Assembly (NCBI GenBank): GCA_016223165.1
Contig: JACRPO010000018.1
Coordinates: 62,001-126,000, forward strand
DNA: 64,000 bases
Source: Burkholderiales bacterium
GTDB lineage: Bacteria > Pseudomonadota > Gammaproteobacteria > Burkholderiales > Burkholderiaceae_C
Reading direction: 5' to 3'
This document shows, piece by piece, positions 27,437-37,303 of the stretch. The first letter of the stretch is position 1; each line of letters opens with the position of its first letter. Both the position numbers and the translations under genes were made by a program. Below the pieces are notes generated by a model. The model was not told the origin of the DNA, ran no database searches, and worked only from the letters and a program-made list of their open reading frames with translations.

Positions 27437-29395
27437 ATGAGCGCGGCCAGCGGCGAGCGCCGCCGTTCCGATCGCCGCAGCGACGATCGCCGACGCACAG
27501 GCGGCCGTCGCCGCGACGACGCGCTCTTCGCCGCCACGCTGGGCGGCGACAGCCACCCCACCGAGTCGTTCTTCGATCCAGGCTGGCTGGCCGCCGGCGA
27601 GATGCCGCCCGACAGCCGGCTGCTGCTGCGCCAGGTGCGCCGCATCGCGGCCGCGCAGGACACGGCGCTGGTGCGCGTCTTCCGCACCTATGTGGCGGCG
27701 CGCGCCGTCGTCGGCGTCGGCCTGGTCGTGGCGCAGGGCCTGTCGAGCATGCTCGGCCTGCGCCATGCCGAACTGCTGGCGCTCGTGAGCCTGGTCTACG
27801 CCGCCCAGTCGATCACGCTGTGGCTGCTGCCGCGCTTCCGCCCGCTGGCCGAGTCCAAGCCGCTCGGCCACCAGCGCCGCCGGCAGTGGGTGGCCACCAT
27901 CGGCGTCGACATCCTGGCCTTCGTCGGCCTGCATGCGATCGAGGTCGGCTCGAGCTTCAACTATGCCGCGCTGCTGGTGCTGCCGGTGCTGATGGCCGGC
28001 GTGCTCACCGCGCGACTGCTGGCGCTGGGCACGGCGGCGGCGGTCGCGCTCTTGCTGCTGGTGGTGGCCTGGGGCGCGACATCGTTCGACGCGATGGCGC
28101 CCGGGTTGATGCTGCAATCCGGGCTGGCGGGCTTCGGCCTGTTCATCATCACGCTGCTCGCCGGCGAGCTGGCGGGGCGCCTGGCGCGCGAGGAGCTCGC
28201 CGCGCGCGGCAGCCTCGAGCTGGCACGGCAGCAGGCGCAGCTCAACCGCCTCGTCATCGAGGAGATGGCCGACGGCGTGCTCGTCGTCGACCGTGGCCTG
28301 CGCGTGCGCGCGGCCAACCCGGCGGCGCGTTCGTTGCTCGTCGACGAGGGCCTGGCGCCACCGGCTCCCTTCGGCCTCGCCGAGCGCGCTGCCTGGCGCG
28401 TCCTGCACGACGAGGTCGAGCATGTCTTTCGCAGGGCCGACCCGCTCGCGGTTCCCGGCCACGCGGCGACTCCCTGGCCCGAAGCCGGCCGCGACGTGGT
28501 GGTGCGCTTTCCGAACGGCCTCGCCCGCGCCCTGCGCGTGCGCGTTCGCTTCATGCGCAGCAGCGCGCTCGACGCACCGGACGACAGCGCGCCGACCGCC
28601 GCCGACATCCCCGACGAGCCCTTCGTCGTGCTGCTGCTGGAAGACGTGCGCACCGCCCAGGCGCGCTTGCGGCAGGAAAAGCTCGCCGCCATGGGCCGCG
28701 TCTCAGCCGGCATCGCGCACGAGATCCGCAACCCGCTCGCCGCCATCGCGCAGGCCAACGCCTTGCTGCTCGAAGACGAACTCGCGCCGACGCACCAACG
28801 CCTGGCGCGCATCGTGGCCGACAACGTCGCCCGCCTCGATCGCCTGGTCGACGACGTGCTGGAGGTGGCGCCCGGCTCGACGCCGGTGGCGAGCGCCATC
28901 GACGCCCGCGCGGCCGTCGCCGCGGCCACCGCCGAGTGGGCGGCGACGGCGCAGCTGCCGCTCGCTGCCGACAGCCGGCTGCGCGTGCAGATCGCGGAGG
29001 CGCCGCTCGGCGTCGCGTTCGATGCCGAGCACCTGCGCCGCGTGCTCGTCAACCTGCTCGACAACGCCCATCGCCACGCCAGCTGCGAGGCCGGCGCCGT
29101 GCTCGTGCGCCTCGCCACAGACGACGACGGCGCCCATGTCACGCTCAGCGTCGCCTCCGACGGCCCGCTCATCGCGCCCGAGGTCGAACGCTACCTGTTC
29201 GAGCCCTTCTACTCGACACGCAGCCGCGGCTCGGGCCTCGGCTTGTATATTTGCCGCGAACTCTGCGAGCGCTATGGTGCCAGCATCGAGTACCGGCAGC
29301 GTCCGCCCACCGAGCGCTCGCGCAACGAGTTCATCGTCAGCATGCGCCGCGCCGAACTGACCGACGCCGCGATCGTGCTGCCGCTCGAGCCCTGA
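27437..29395 (+). CDS. pilS: Sensor histidine kinase PilS
   Basis: The inner-membrane kinase of the PilS-PilR pair that controls pilin transcription. The 652 residues start with a charged N-terminal region rich in Arg/Asp (about 1-35). A membrane bundle of six hydrophobic segments (about 95-245) follows, then a PAS-like sensor (about 270-400), the HisKA box GIAHEIRNPL with phospho-His about 428, and the HATPase with LVNLLDNAHRHA and SRGSGLGLYICREL. ATG 27437 was chosen; an upstream ATG at 27425 is out of step with homologues. pilR follows after 56 nt. Confidence 0.93.
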   Translation: MSAASGERRRSDRRSDDRRRTGGRRRDDALFAATLGGDSHPTESFFDPGWLAAGEMPPDSRLLLRQVRRIAAAQDTALVRVFRTYVAARAVVGVGLVVAQGLSSMLGLRHAELLALVSLVYAAQSITLWLLPRFRPLAESKPLGHQRRRQWVATIGVDILAFVGLHAIEVGSSFNYAALLVLPVLMAGVLTARLLALGTAAAVALLLLVVAWGATSFDAMAPGLMLQSGLAGFGLFIITLLAGELAGRLAREELAARGSLELARQQAQLNRLVIEEMADGVLVVDRGLRVRAANPAARSLLVDEGLAPPAPFGLAERAAWRVLHDEVEHVFRRADPLAVPGHAATPWPEAGRDVVVRFPNGLARALRVRVRFMRSSALDAPDDSAPTAADIPDEPFVVLLLEDVRTAQARLRQEKLAAMGRVSAGIAHEIRNPLAAIAQANALLLEDELAPTHQRLARIVADNVARLDRLVDDVLEVAPGSTPVASAIDARAAVAAATAEWAATAQLPLAADSRLRVQIAEAPLGVAFDAEHLRRVLVNLLDNAHRHASCEAGAVLVRLATDDDGAHVTLSVASDGPLIAPEVERYLFEPFYSTRSRGSGLGLYICRELCERYGASIEYRQRPPTERSRNEFIVSMRRAELTDAAIVLPLEP

Positions 29396-29451
29396 GCCCT
29401 GCCCGCCCGTCGCACGCGCGACCTCCACACCGCTGCCTGAGTGCCCTTCGC

Positions 29452-31014
29452 ATGAATCCCGCCGCTGGCGCCGCATCACCTCCGGGCAGTTCGCTGCGGC
29501 TGCTGGTCGTCGACGACGAGCCCGACCTGCGCACGCTGTACGAGCTGACGCTGCTGCGCGAGGGCTACGACGTCGAGTGCGCCGGCAGCGTCGACGAGGC
29601 CTGGGCCATGCTCGCCGAGCGACCCTTCCAGCTGGTGATCACCGACATGCGGCTGCCCGACGGCTCCGGCCTCGATCTTCTGCACCGCATGGAGACCGCG
29701 GGCCGCGGCGAGAAGGCCATGGTCATCACCGCGTACGCCTCGCCCGAGAACGCGGTGGAGGCGCTCAAGGCAGGCGCCTACGACTACCTGACCAAGCCGG
29801 TGGACCTGCGCCAGTTCCGGGCCGTCGTGGCATCGGCGCTGGGGCGCACGCCACCGGCTCCGCGCGAGCGGTCCGCCGAGGCCGGTCGCGCCGGCCTGGC
29901 GCGCGGCGGCGCCGCGCTCATGCGCCTGGCCGGCGAGTCGCTGGCCATGCAACAGGTGCGATCGCTCATCGAGAAGGTCGCACGCAGCATGGCGCCGGTA
30001 CTGGTGACGGGCGAGTCGGGCACGGGCAAGGAGCTCGTCGCGCGCGCCATCCACGAGACCTCGCCGCGCGGCACGGCGCCTTTCGTGGCGGTGAACTGCG
30101 GCGCCATTCCCGAGGCGCTGCTCGAGGCCGAGTTCTTCGGCTTCCGCAAGGGCGCGTTCACCGGTGCGCACGAGGACCGCGAAGGCTTCTTCCAGATGGC
30201 GCAGGGCGGCACGCTCTTCCTCGACGAGATCGGCGACCTGCCGCTGGCCATGCAGAGCAAGCTGCTGCGCGTCATCCAGGAACGCGCCGTGCGGCAGCTC
30301 GGCGCCGCTGCCGAACTGGCCGTCAACGTGCGCGTCGTGAGCGCCACGCACAAGGACCTCGGTGCCGAGGTGCAGGCCGGCCGCTTCCGGCAGGACCTGT
30401 ACTACCGGCTGAACGTGATCCGCATCGGCGTGCCGCCGCTGCGCGAACGCATCGCCGACCTGCCGTCGATCTGCGCGGCGGTGCTCGCGCGCATCGCACG
30501 CGACGCCGGCGTGAGCCCGGTGCCGAGCCTCACGCCCGACGCGCTGCAGCACCTGCTGCGCCATCCCTTCCCGGGCAACGTGCGCGAACTGGAGAACCTG
30601 CTGCATCGCGCGCTCGCACTGTCCACCGGGCCGGCGATCACGCGCGCCGACCTCGGGTTCATCGACGACGCCGTCGACACGACCGACGAGGCCACGCTCC
30701 TGCCCGCGGAGGTGGCGAGCGCGGTGAAAGGCGCTCCGCAGCCGCGCGCCGCCACGACGACGCCGCTGCCCACCGACCTGGCCGCACACCTCGACAGCAT
30801 CGAGCGGGAAATCCTCGAGCGCGCGCTCGGCGCACACCGCTACAACCGCACCGCGGCGGGGGCGAGCCTCGGCCTGTCGCTGCGGCAGATGCGCTATCGC
30901 ATGGCGCGCCTGGGCGTGCTGGCGCCGGAGCCCGGAGGCGAGCGCGGTGAGCGCACCGACCGCGGCGAACGCAGCGACCGCGGCGATGCCGGCGAGGGCG
31001 GCGGTCCGCCCTGA
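29452..31014 (+). CDS. pilR: Sigma54-dependent response regulator PilR
   Basis: An NtrC-class activator of the pilin gene. Domains in the 520-residue protein: receiver (about 15-135, VVDDEPD and phospho-Asp about 65 in ITDMRLPDG), AAA+ (about 165-400, Walker A GESGTGKE, the sigma54-contact motif GAFTGA at about 234-239, GGTLFLDEIGDLP) and Fis-type HTH (about 455-500, NRTAAGASLGLSLRQMRYRM). The C-terminus is a short Glu/Arg/Gly tail. Nearby pilBCD suggests shared pilus control, although no sigma54 (-24/-12) site was recognised at pilB. Confidence 0.94.
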   Translation: MNPAAGAASPPGSSLRLLVVDDEPDLRTLYELTLLREGYDVECAGSVDEAWAMLAERPFQLVITDMRLPDGSGLDLLHRMETAGRGEKAMVITAYASPENAVEALKAGAYDYLTKPVDLRQFRAVVASALGRTPPAPRERSAEAGRAGLARGGAALMRLAGESLAMQQVRSLIEKVARSMAPVLVTGESGTGKELVARAIHETSPRGTAPFVAVNCGAIPEALLEAEFFGFRKGAFTGAHEDREGFFQMAQGGTLFLDEIGDLPLAMQSKLLRVIQERAVRQLGAAAELAVNVRVVSATHKDLGAEVQAGRFRQDLYYRLNVIRIGVPPLRERIADLPSICAAVLARIARDAGVSPVPSLTPDALQHLLRHPFPGNVRELENLLHRALALSTGPAITRADLGFIDDAVDTTDEATLLPAEVASAVKGAPQPRAATTTPLPTDLAAHLDSIEREILERALGAHRYNRTAAGASLGLSLRQMRYRMARLGVLAPEPGGERGERTDRGERSDRGDAGEGGGPP

Positions 31015-31021
31015 GGCTCGC

Positions 31022-31594
31022 ATGCGGAGGCGCTGGCACGAAGGCTGGTGGCCCGGCGCACGGCGCATCGAATCGTCCAACCACGGGCCGCGGCCACCAG
31101 GCACCGAGATCACTCTCGTCGTGCTGCACTCGATCAGCCTGCCACCGGGCCGCTACGGCGGCGACGCGGTGCAGCGCCTCTTCACCAACCGCCTCGAGCC
31201 GACCTCGCATCCGGCCTTCGCCGGCCTGGCCGGGCTGCAGGTGTCGGCGCACTTCTTCATCCGCCGCGTCGGCACGACGGAGCAATACGTCTCGTGTGAT
31301 CTGCGCGCCTGGCACGCCGGCGCATCGAGCTGGCGCGGCCGCGCCAACTGCAACGACTGGTCGATCGGCATCGAGCTCGAGGGGCTCGAAGGGCGCCGCT
31401 TCGACGCGCGCCAGTATGTCGAGCTTGCCAGGCTGCTGCGAGCGTTGAGCCTGCGCTATCCGCTGGCCGAGGTCACCGGTCACGAGCACGTGGCGCCCGG
31501 GCGCAAGCACGATCCCGGGCCGGGCTTCGATTGGGCGCGGCTCGCGCGGCTGCTGCGCCGCCGGCGACCGGCGCTGGTGCCGCAGGTCACCTGA
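31022..31594 (+). CDS. ampD: 1,6-anhydro-N-acetylmuramyl-L-alanine amidase AmpD
   Basis: A cytosolic zinc amidase that trims anhydro-muropeptides during peptidoglycan recycling. The 190-residue protein has the AmpD core: HSISLPPGRYGG with the first zinc His, VSAHFFIRRVGTTEQYV, WHAGASSWRGR, NDWSIGIELEG, and GHEHVAPGRKHDPGPGFDW with the remaining zinc and catalytic residues. ATG 31022 is 7 nt after the pilR stop, so it is probably co-transcribed with pilSR. It acts downstream of lytic transglycosylases such as the two in this window. Confidence 0.94.
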   Translation: MRRRWHEGWWPGARRIESSNHGPRPPGTEITLVVLHSISLPPGRYGGDAVQRLFTNRLEPTSHPAFAGLAGLQVSAHFFIRRVGTTEQYVSCDLRAWHAGASSWRGRANCNDWSIGIELEGLEGRRFDARQYVELARLLRALSLRYPLAEVTGHEHVAPGRKHDPGPGFDWARLARLLRRRRPALVPQVT

Positions 31595-31688
31595 GAGCCA
31601 CCTGGAAGCCATCTGGAAGAGTGGCGGGCGGGGAGGCGCAGAGGGCGGACGGCGAGGCCGGATGCTCGTCGACGCGGTATCCGGGACT

Positions 31689-31704
31689 ACACTAGGGCTA
31701 GTGT
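31689..31704 (+). promoter_or_regulatory. NrdR box 1
   Basis: The 16-bp element ACACTAGGGCTAGTGT is almost perfectly palindromic and matches the NrdR consensus (acaCwAtATaTwGtgt) at all outer positions. It lies just upstream of the -35 hexamer of the nrdA promoter, and its centre is 32 bp (three helical turns) from box 2. Confidence 0.88.
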
Positions 31705-31705
31705 A

Positions 31706-31734
31706 TTGAAGGGTGCCGCAACCCCATATATAGT
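31706..31734 (+). promoter_or_regulatory. Sigma70 promoter of nrdA
   Basis: TTGAAG (31706-31711), 17 bp, TATAGT (31729-31734). The -35 sits between the two NrdR boxes and the -10 is embedded in box 2. NrdR binding would therefore block RNA polymerase. Predicted start near 31741, leaving a leader of about 300 nt. Confidence 0.75.
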
Positions 31735-31736
31735 GC
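31721..31736 (+). promoter_or_regulatory. NrdR box 2
   Basis: ACCCCATATATAGTGC agrees with the NrdR consensus at 13 of 16 positions, including the CwA...TwG core. It overlaps the -10 hexamer. The 16-bp spacing from box 1 is that of known tandem NrdR operators. Confidence 0.85.
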
Positions 31737-31740
31737 CTGC

Positions 31741-32041
31741 AAGGCGCCACGAAGCATATCGCCGGACCTGCTCGTTTCGTTGGGCGGCAGATCCCGGAAC
31801 GGTCGACAGACAGTCCACTCATACAGGACGCGAGACCGAGCGGTGACCCTCCGGATCGAAGCCGCAGCCATGGCGGCGCGATCGACTGTCGATCTGCCAT
31901 CGTTGCCGGCGGGTCCGCGAAGAGCCGTTGCCGCCATCCGAACACCGCCAGCCCTGGTCGTCGCCTGACTCGCTGCCCGCATCGAGGCACTGCCGACGCC
32001 ACCCCGGACAACCACCACCGAAGAGCAAAGAGAGGAATCGC
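31741..32041 (+). other. Long nrdA 5' leader without a recognised gene
   Basis: About 300 nt separate the predicted transcription start from the nrdA ATG. An open frame inside it (from 31780) lacks a ribosome binding site and resembles no protein I know. The leader holds an AAAGAGAGGAATCGC region just before the ATG (AGAGAGG as ribosome binding site). I see no riboswitch that I can name. Confidence 0.4.
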
Positions 32042-34984
<2,943 letters not shown>

Positions 34985-35054
34985 TTCGCGGGCATCGAAC
35001 ACCGCCGAACACGACGTGATGCGCAGACCGCGGTGTCGACATCGAGCGTGAGTG

Positions 35055-35118
35055 CTTCATGAGGCCGATGAAGAGACGCGTGCGATGCGATGCCGCAACA
35101 ACATGAGGCTCTTCATGT
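35055..35118. repeat. Two related inverted repeats between nrdA and nrdB
   Basis: CTTCAT-GAGGCCG-ATGAAG (35055-35073) and ACATGA-GGCTCT-TCATGT (35101-35118) share the CATGAGGC core. They lie in the 196-nt spacer. Neither has a T-run, so they are not clear terminators. They might bind a protein or slow read-through from nrdA. Confidence 0.5.
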
Positions 35119-35128
35119 CAACTAGTGC

Positions 35129-35157
35129 TTGGTGTTCGCGCACAACACTTGGATAAT
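35129..35157 (+). promoter_or_regulatory. Putative sigma70 promoter of nrdB
   Basis: TTGGTG (35129-35134), 17 bp, GATAAT (35152-35157), 23 nt before the nrdB ATG. The -10 lies in an inverted repeat TTGGATAATTCCAA (35150-35163). This suggests that nrdB can be transcribed separately from nrdA. Confidence 0.5.
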
Positions 35158-35180
35158 TCCAAACTGCAGGAAGCACTCAC

Positions 35181-36461
35181 ATGCTGGTCTGGGAAGAAGA
35201 CACACGTACACCAAGCAACCACGCGCCCTCCATCACTTCGAGGAGCGCGAACATCGCCACTTCGGCGCTGTCGCCAGCCATCGTGCCGGCCAGCGCGCGG
35301 GGCGCGATGCCCGCGCCGGACCAGCTGCCGGCGGCGGCGCTCCTATCTGCACTGCAGCCTGCGGTTCCCGCGACCCGCGGCTCAGCGCGGCCGGCCACGC
35401 AGGCATCGGTGCATGGCGCGGCGGCGAGCACCGCGGCACCGCTGCGGCGTGTGAACGCGGCCGACAAGCGCATCATCAACGGCCAGACCGACGTCAACCA
35501 ACTGGTGCCGTTCAAGTACAAGTGGGCCTGGGAGAAGTACCTCTCCACCTGCGCGAACCACTGGATGCCGCAGGAGGTGAGCATGTCGCGCGACATCGCC
35601 ACCTGGAAGGACCCGAACGGCCTCACCGAAGACGAGCGGCGCATCATCAAGCGCAACCTCGGCTTCTTCGTCACCGCCGATTCGCTGGCCGCGAACAACA
35701 TCGTGCTCGGCACCTACCGGCACATCACGGCGCCCGAGTGCCGCCAGTTCCTGCTGCGCCAGGCCTTCGAAGAGGCGATCCACACGCACGCCTACCAGTA
35801 CATCGTCGAGAGCCTGGGTCTGGACGAAGGCGAGATCTTCAACGCCTACCACGAGGTCCAGTCCATCCGCGACAAGGACGAGTTCCTGATCCCGTTCATC
35901 GACGCGATCATGGACCCCCACTTCCGCACCGGCACGCCCGAGGCCGACCAGACGCTGCTGAAGAGCCTGATCGTCTTCGCCTGCCTCATGGAGGGCCTGT
36001 TCTTCTACGTCGGCTTCACGCAGATCCTGTCGATGGGCCGGCAGAACAAGATGACCGGTGCTGCCGAGCAGTACCAATACATCCTGCGCGACGAGTCGAT
36101 GCACTGCAACTTCGGCATCGACCTCATCAACCAGATCAAGCTCGAGAACCCGCACCTGTGGACGGCGGCCTTCAAGGCCGAGGTGAAGGCGCTGTTCGAG
36201 AAGGCCGTCGAGCTCGAGTACCGCTATGCCGAGGACACCATGCCGCGTGGCGTGCTCGGTCTGAACGCCTCCATGTTCAAGGGCTACCTGCGTTACATCG
36301 CCAACCGGCGTGCGACACAGATCGGCCTGGAAGCGCTGTTCCCCAACGAGGAGAACCCGTTTCCCTGGATGAGCGAGATGATCGACCTGAAGAAGGAACG
36401 CAACTTCTTCGAGACCCGGGTCATCGATTACCAGACCGGCGGCGCGCTGGCGTGGGACTGA
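35181..36461 (+). CDS. nrdB: Class Ia ribonucleotide reductase, small subunit NrdB
   Basis: It holds the diiron-tyrosyl radical. In the 426-residue protein, FEEAIHTHAYQYI carries the metal ligands E198 and H201 and the radical Tyr about 205. LMEGLFFYVGF and LRDESMHCNFG supply the later Glu/His ligands. Homology starts only at RRVNAADKRIINGQTDVN near residue 90; the preceding Ala/Pro/Ser-rich stretch is a low-complexity extension. AGGAAG lies about 8 nt before the ATG. It is separated from nrdA by 196 nt with its own promoter-like sequence. Confidence 0.95.
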   Translation: MLVWEEDTRTPSNHAPSITSRSANIATSALSPAIVPASARGAMPAPDQLPAAALLSALQPAVPATRGSARPATQASVHGAAASTAAPLRRVNAADKRIINGQTDVNQLVPFKYKWAWEKYLSTCANHWMPQEVSMSRDIATWKDPNGLTEDERRIIKRNLGFFVTADSLAANNIVLGTYRHITAPECRQFLLRQAFEEAIHTHAYQYIVESLGLDEGEIFNAYHEVQSIRDKDEFLIPFIDAIMDPHFRTGTPEADQTLLKSLIVFACLMEGLFFYVGFTQILSMGRQNKMTGAAEQYQYILRDESMHCNFGIDLINQIKLENPHLWTAAFKAEVKALFEKAVELEYRYAEDTMPRGVLGLNASMFKGYLRYIANRRATQIGLEALFPNEENPFPWMSEMIDLKKERNFFETRVIDYQTGGALAWD

Positions 36462-36552
36462 CAAGGCAGATCCCATGACAGACGTCCGGCCCAAACGTCC
36501 GCCACCGCCGCGCACTGCGCCGGCGAGCGGGCGCATGTGAGAGATCAAGAAT

Positions 36553-36736
36553 GGCGGATCACGGCTGGCCCAAAAAGAGCCAACACCGCCTCGCGGCCCT
36601 CCGGGCCGCGGGAGCAGGAGCCGGATCCGCGCCCCCATTCACTGCACCGGGGCTGCCAACAAGGACCATCCAGGTCCGGAAGGTAGACCAGCGGGCAGTG
36701 AATCTCCGAGCGGCATCCAGCCGTGCGGAGCTTTTT
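36553..36736 (+). ncRNA. Candidate structured small RNA between nrdB and the histone-like gene
   Basis: Consecutive hairpins fill this otherwise non-coding spacer. First is an outer stem GGCGG/CCGCC enclosing GGCT/AGCC with an A-rich loop (36553-36590). Next is an 8-bp stem CGCGGCCC-TCC-GGGCCGCG (36592-36610). Then a 9-bp stem ATTCACTGC/GCAGTGAAT (36637-36645 with 36695-36703) encloses CAGGTCCGGAAGG. An intrinsic terminator follows immediately. The enclosed 13-mer equals the apical segment of bacterial 4.5S SRP RNA, but the 3' side reads TAGACCAG instead of AAGCAG, so an SRP identity is doubtful. It could be a free small RNA or a leader attenuator of the downstream gene. No promoter was clearly recognised. 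Confidence 0.45.
36704..36736 (+). terminator. Strong intrinsic terminator 5' of the histone-like gene
   Basis: CTCCG-AG-CGGC-ATCCA-GCCG-TG-CGGAG followed by CTTTTTG: two nested stems (5 bp and 4 bp) separated by a 2x2 internal loop and a T5 run. It ends 12 nt before the ribosome binding site of the downstream gene. It therefore either ends the small RNA or attenuates the histone-like gene. Confidence 0.8.
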
Positions 36737-36759
36737 GCAACTTGATCAAGGAGATCGTT

Positions 36760-37158
36760 ATGGCAACTGCGAAGAAAGCTGCGAAGAAGGCCCCCGCCAA
36801 GAAGGCCGCGAAGAAGGCCGCCAAGAAGGCCGCGCCGAAGAAGGTTGCGGCCAAGAAGGCGCCGGCGAAGAAGGCTGCGGCCAAGAAGGCGCCGGCGAAG
36901 AAGGCTGCGGCCAAGAAGGCCCCGGCGAAGAAGGCCGCCAAGAAGGCCCCGGCGAAGAAGGCCGCCAAGAAGAAGGCCCCAGCCAAGAAGGCGGCAGCCA
37001 AGAAGTCGTCTGCGAAGCGGCCGAGTTCGAAGAAGCCGGCGGCGAAGAAGGCAGCGAAGAAGCCCGCTGCCCCCGCTGCCCCTGCTGCGCCAGCCCCTGC
37101 GAAGACGACCCTGAATCCGGCTGCTGCTTGGCCCTTCCCGACAGGCAACAAGCCCTAA
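36760..37158 (+). CDS. Histone H1-like Lys/Ala/Pro-rich DNA-binding protein
   Basis: A 132-residue protein built almost entirely of AKKA/AKKAPAKKAA repeats (residues 2-85), followed by KRPSSKKPAAKKAAKK and a Pro/Ala tail ending AAAWPFPTGNKP. It resembles bacterial histone H1-like proteins of Burkholderiales and the C-terminal domain of AlgP, which bind and compact DNA without sequence specificity. AAGGAG 6 nt before ATG 36760 fixes the start; an upstream TTG (36742) is less likely. It is flanked by intrinsic terminators on both sides and is therefore probably a monocistronic gene. Repeat number is likely variable between strains. Confidence 0.9.
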   Translation: MATAKKAAKKAPAKKAAKKAAKKAAPKKVAAKKAPAKKAAAKKAPAKKAAAKKAPAKKAAKKAPAKKAAKKKAPAKKAAAKKSSAKRPSSKKPAAKKAAKKPAAPAAPAAPAPAKTTLNPAAAWPFPTGNKP

Positions 37159-37164
37159 CGGGTG

Positions 37165-37230
37165 GGGGCACAACTGGTGCCCCTCAGTCTGAGGTCGAGC
37201 CCGGCGAATGCCGGGCTCTTTTACTTTGTT
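37165..37230 (+). terminator. Intrinsic terminator of the histone-like gene
   Basis: The main stem is GAGCCCGGC-GAAT-GCCGGGCTC (37197-37218), followed by TTTTACTTTGTT. An additional hairpin GGGGCA-CAACTGG-TGCCCC (37165-37183) precedes it. The perfect 9-bp stem and T-rich tail make this the best terminator in the window. Confidence 0.92.
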
Positions 37231-37303
37231 GAGGTCAAAATACGTGTGAGATCAGTGCTGTTGCTGGGCGTGCCTAGCTCCTGAACGCGCACTGGGAGGG
37301 CGC

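Noticed and set aside
31780..31968. A 62-codon open frame in the nrdA leader as a leader-peptide gene
   Set aside because: There is no ribosome binding site and no codon pattern of a regulatory leader peptide; treated as non-coding leader.
35119..35134. An NrdR box at nrdB
   Set aside because: Only the CTA...TTG core fits; the outer positions do not, and a second box at suitable spacing is lacking.
36637..36703. 4.5S SRP RNA (ffs)
   Set aside because: CAGGTCCGGAAGG matches, but the invariant 3' side (AAGCAG) is replaced by TAGACCAG and a U-U mismatch appears next to the tetraloop. Kept as an unassigned structured RNA instead.
36551..36745. A 64-codon frame over the RNA element
   Set aside because: No ribosome binding site, no conserved look, and it reads straight through the hairpins and the terminator.
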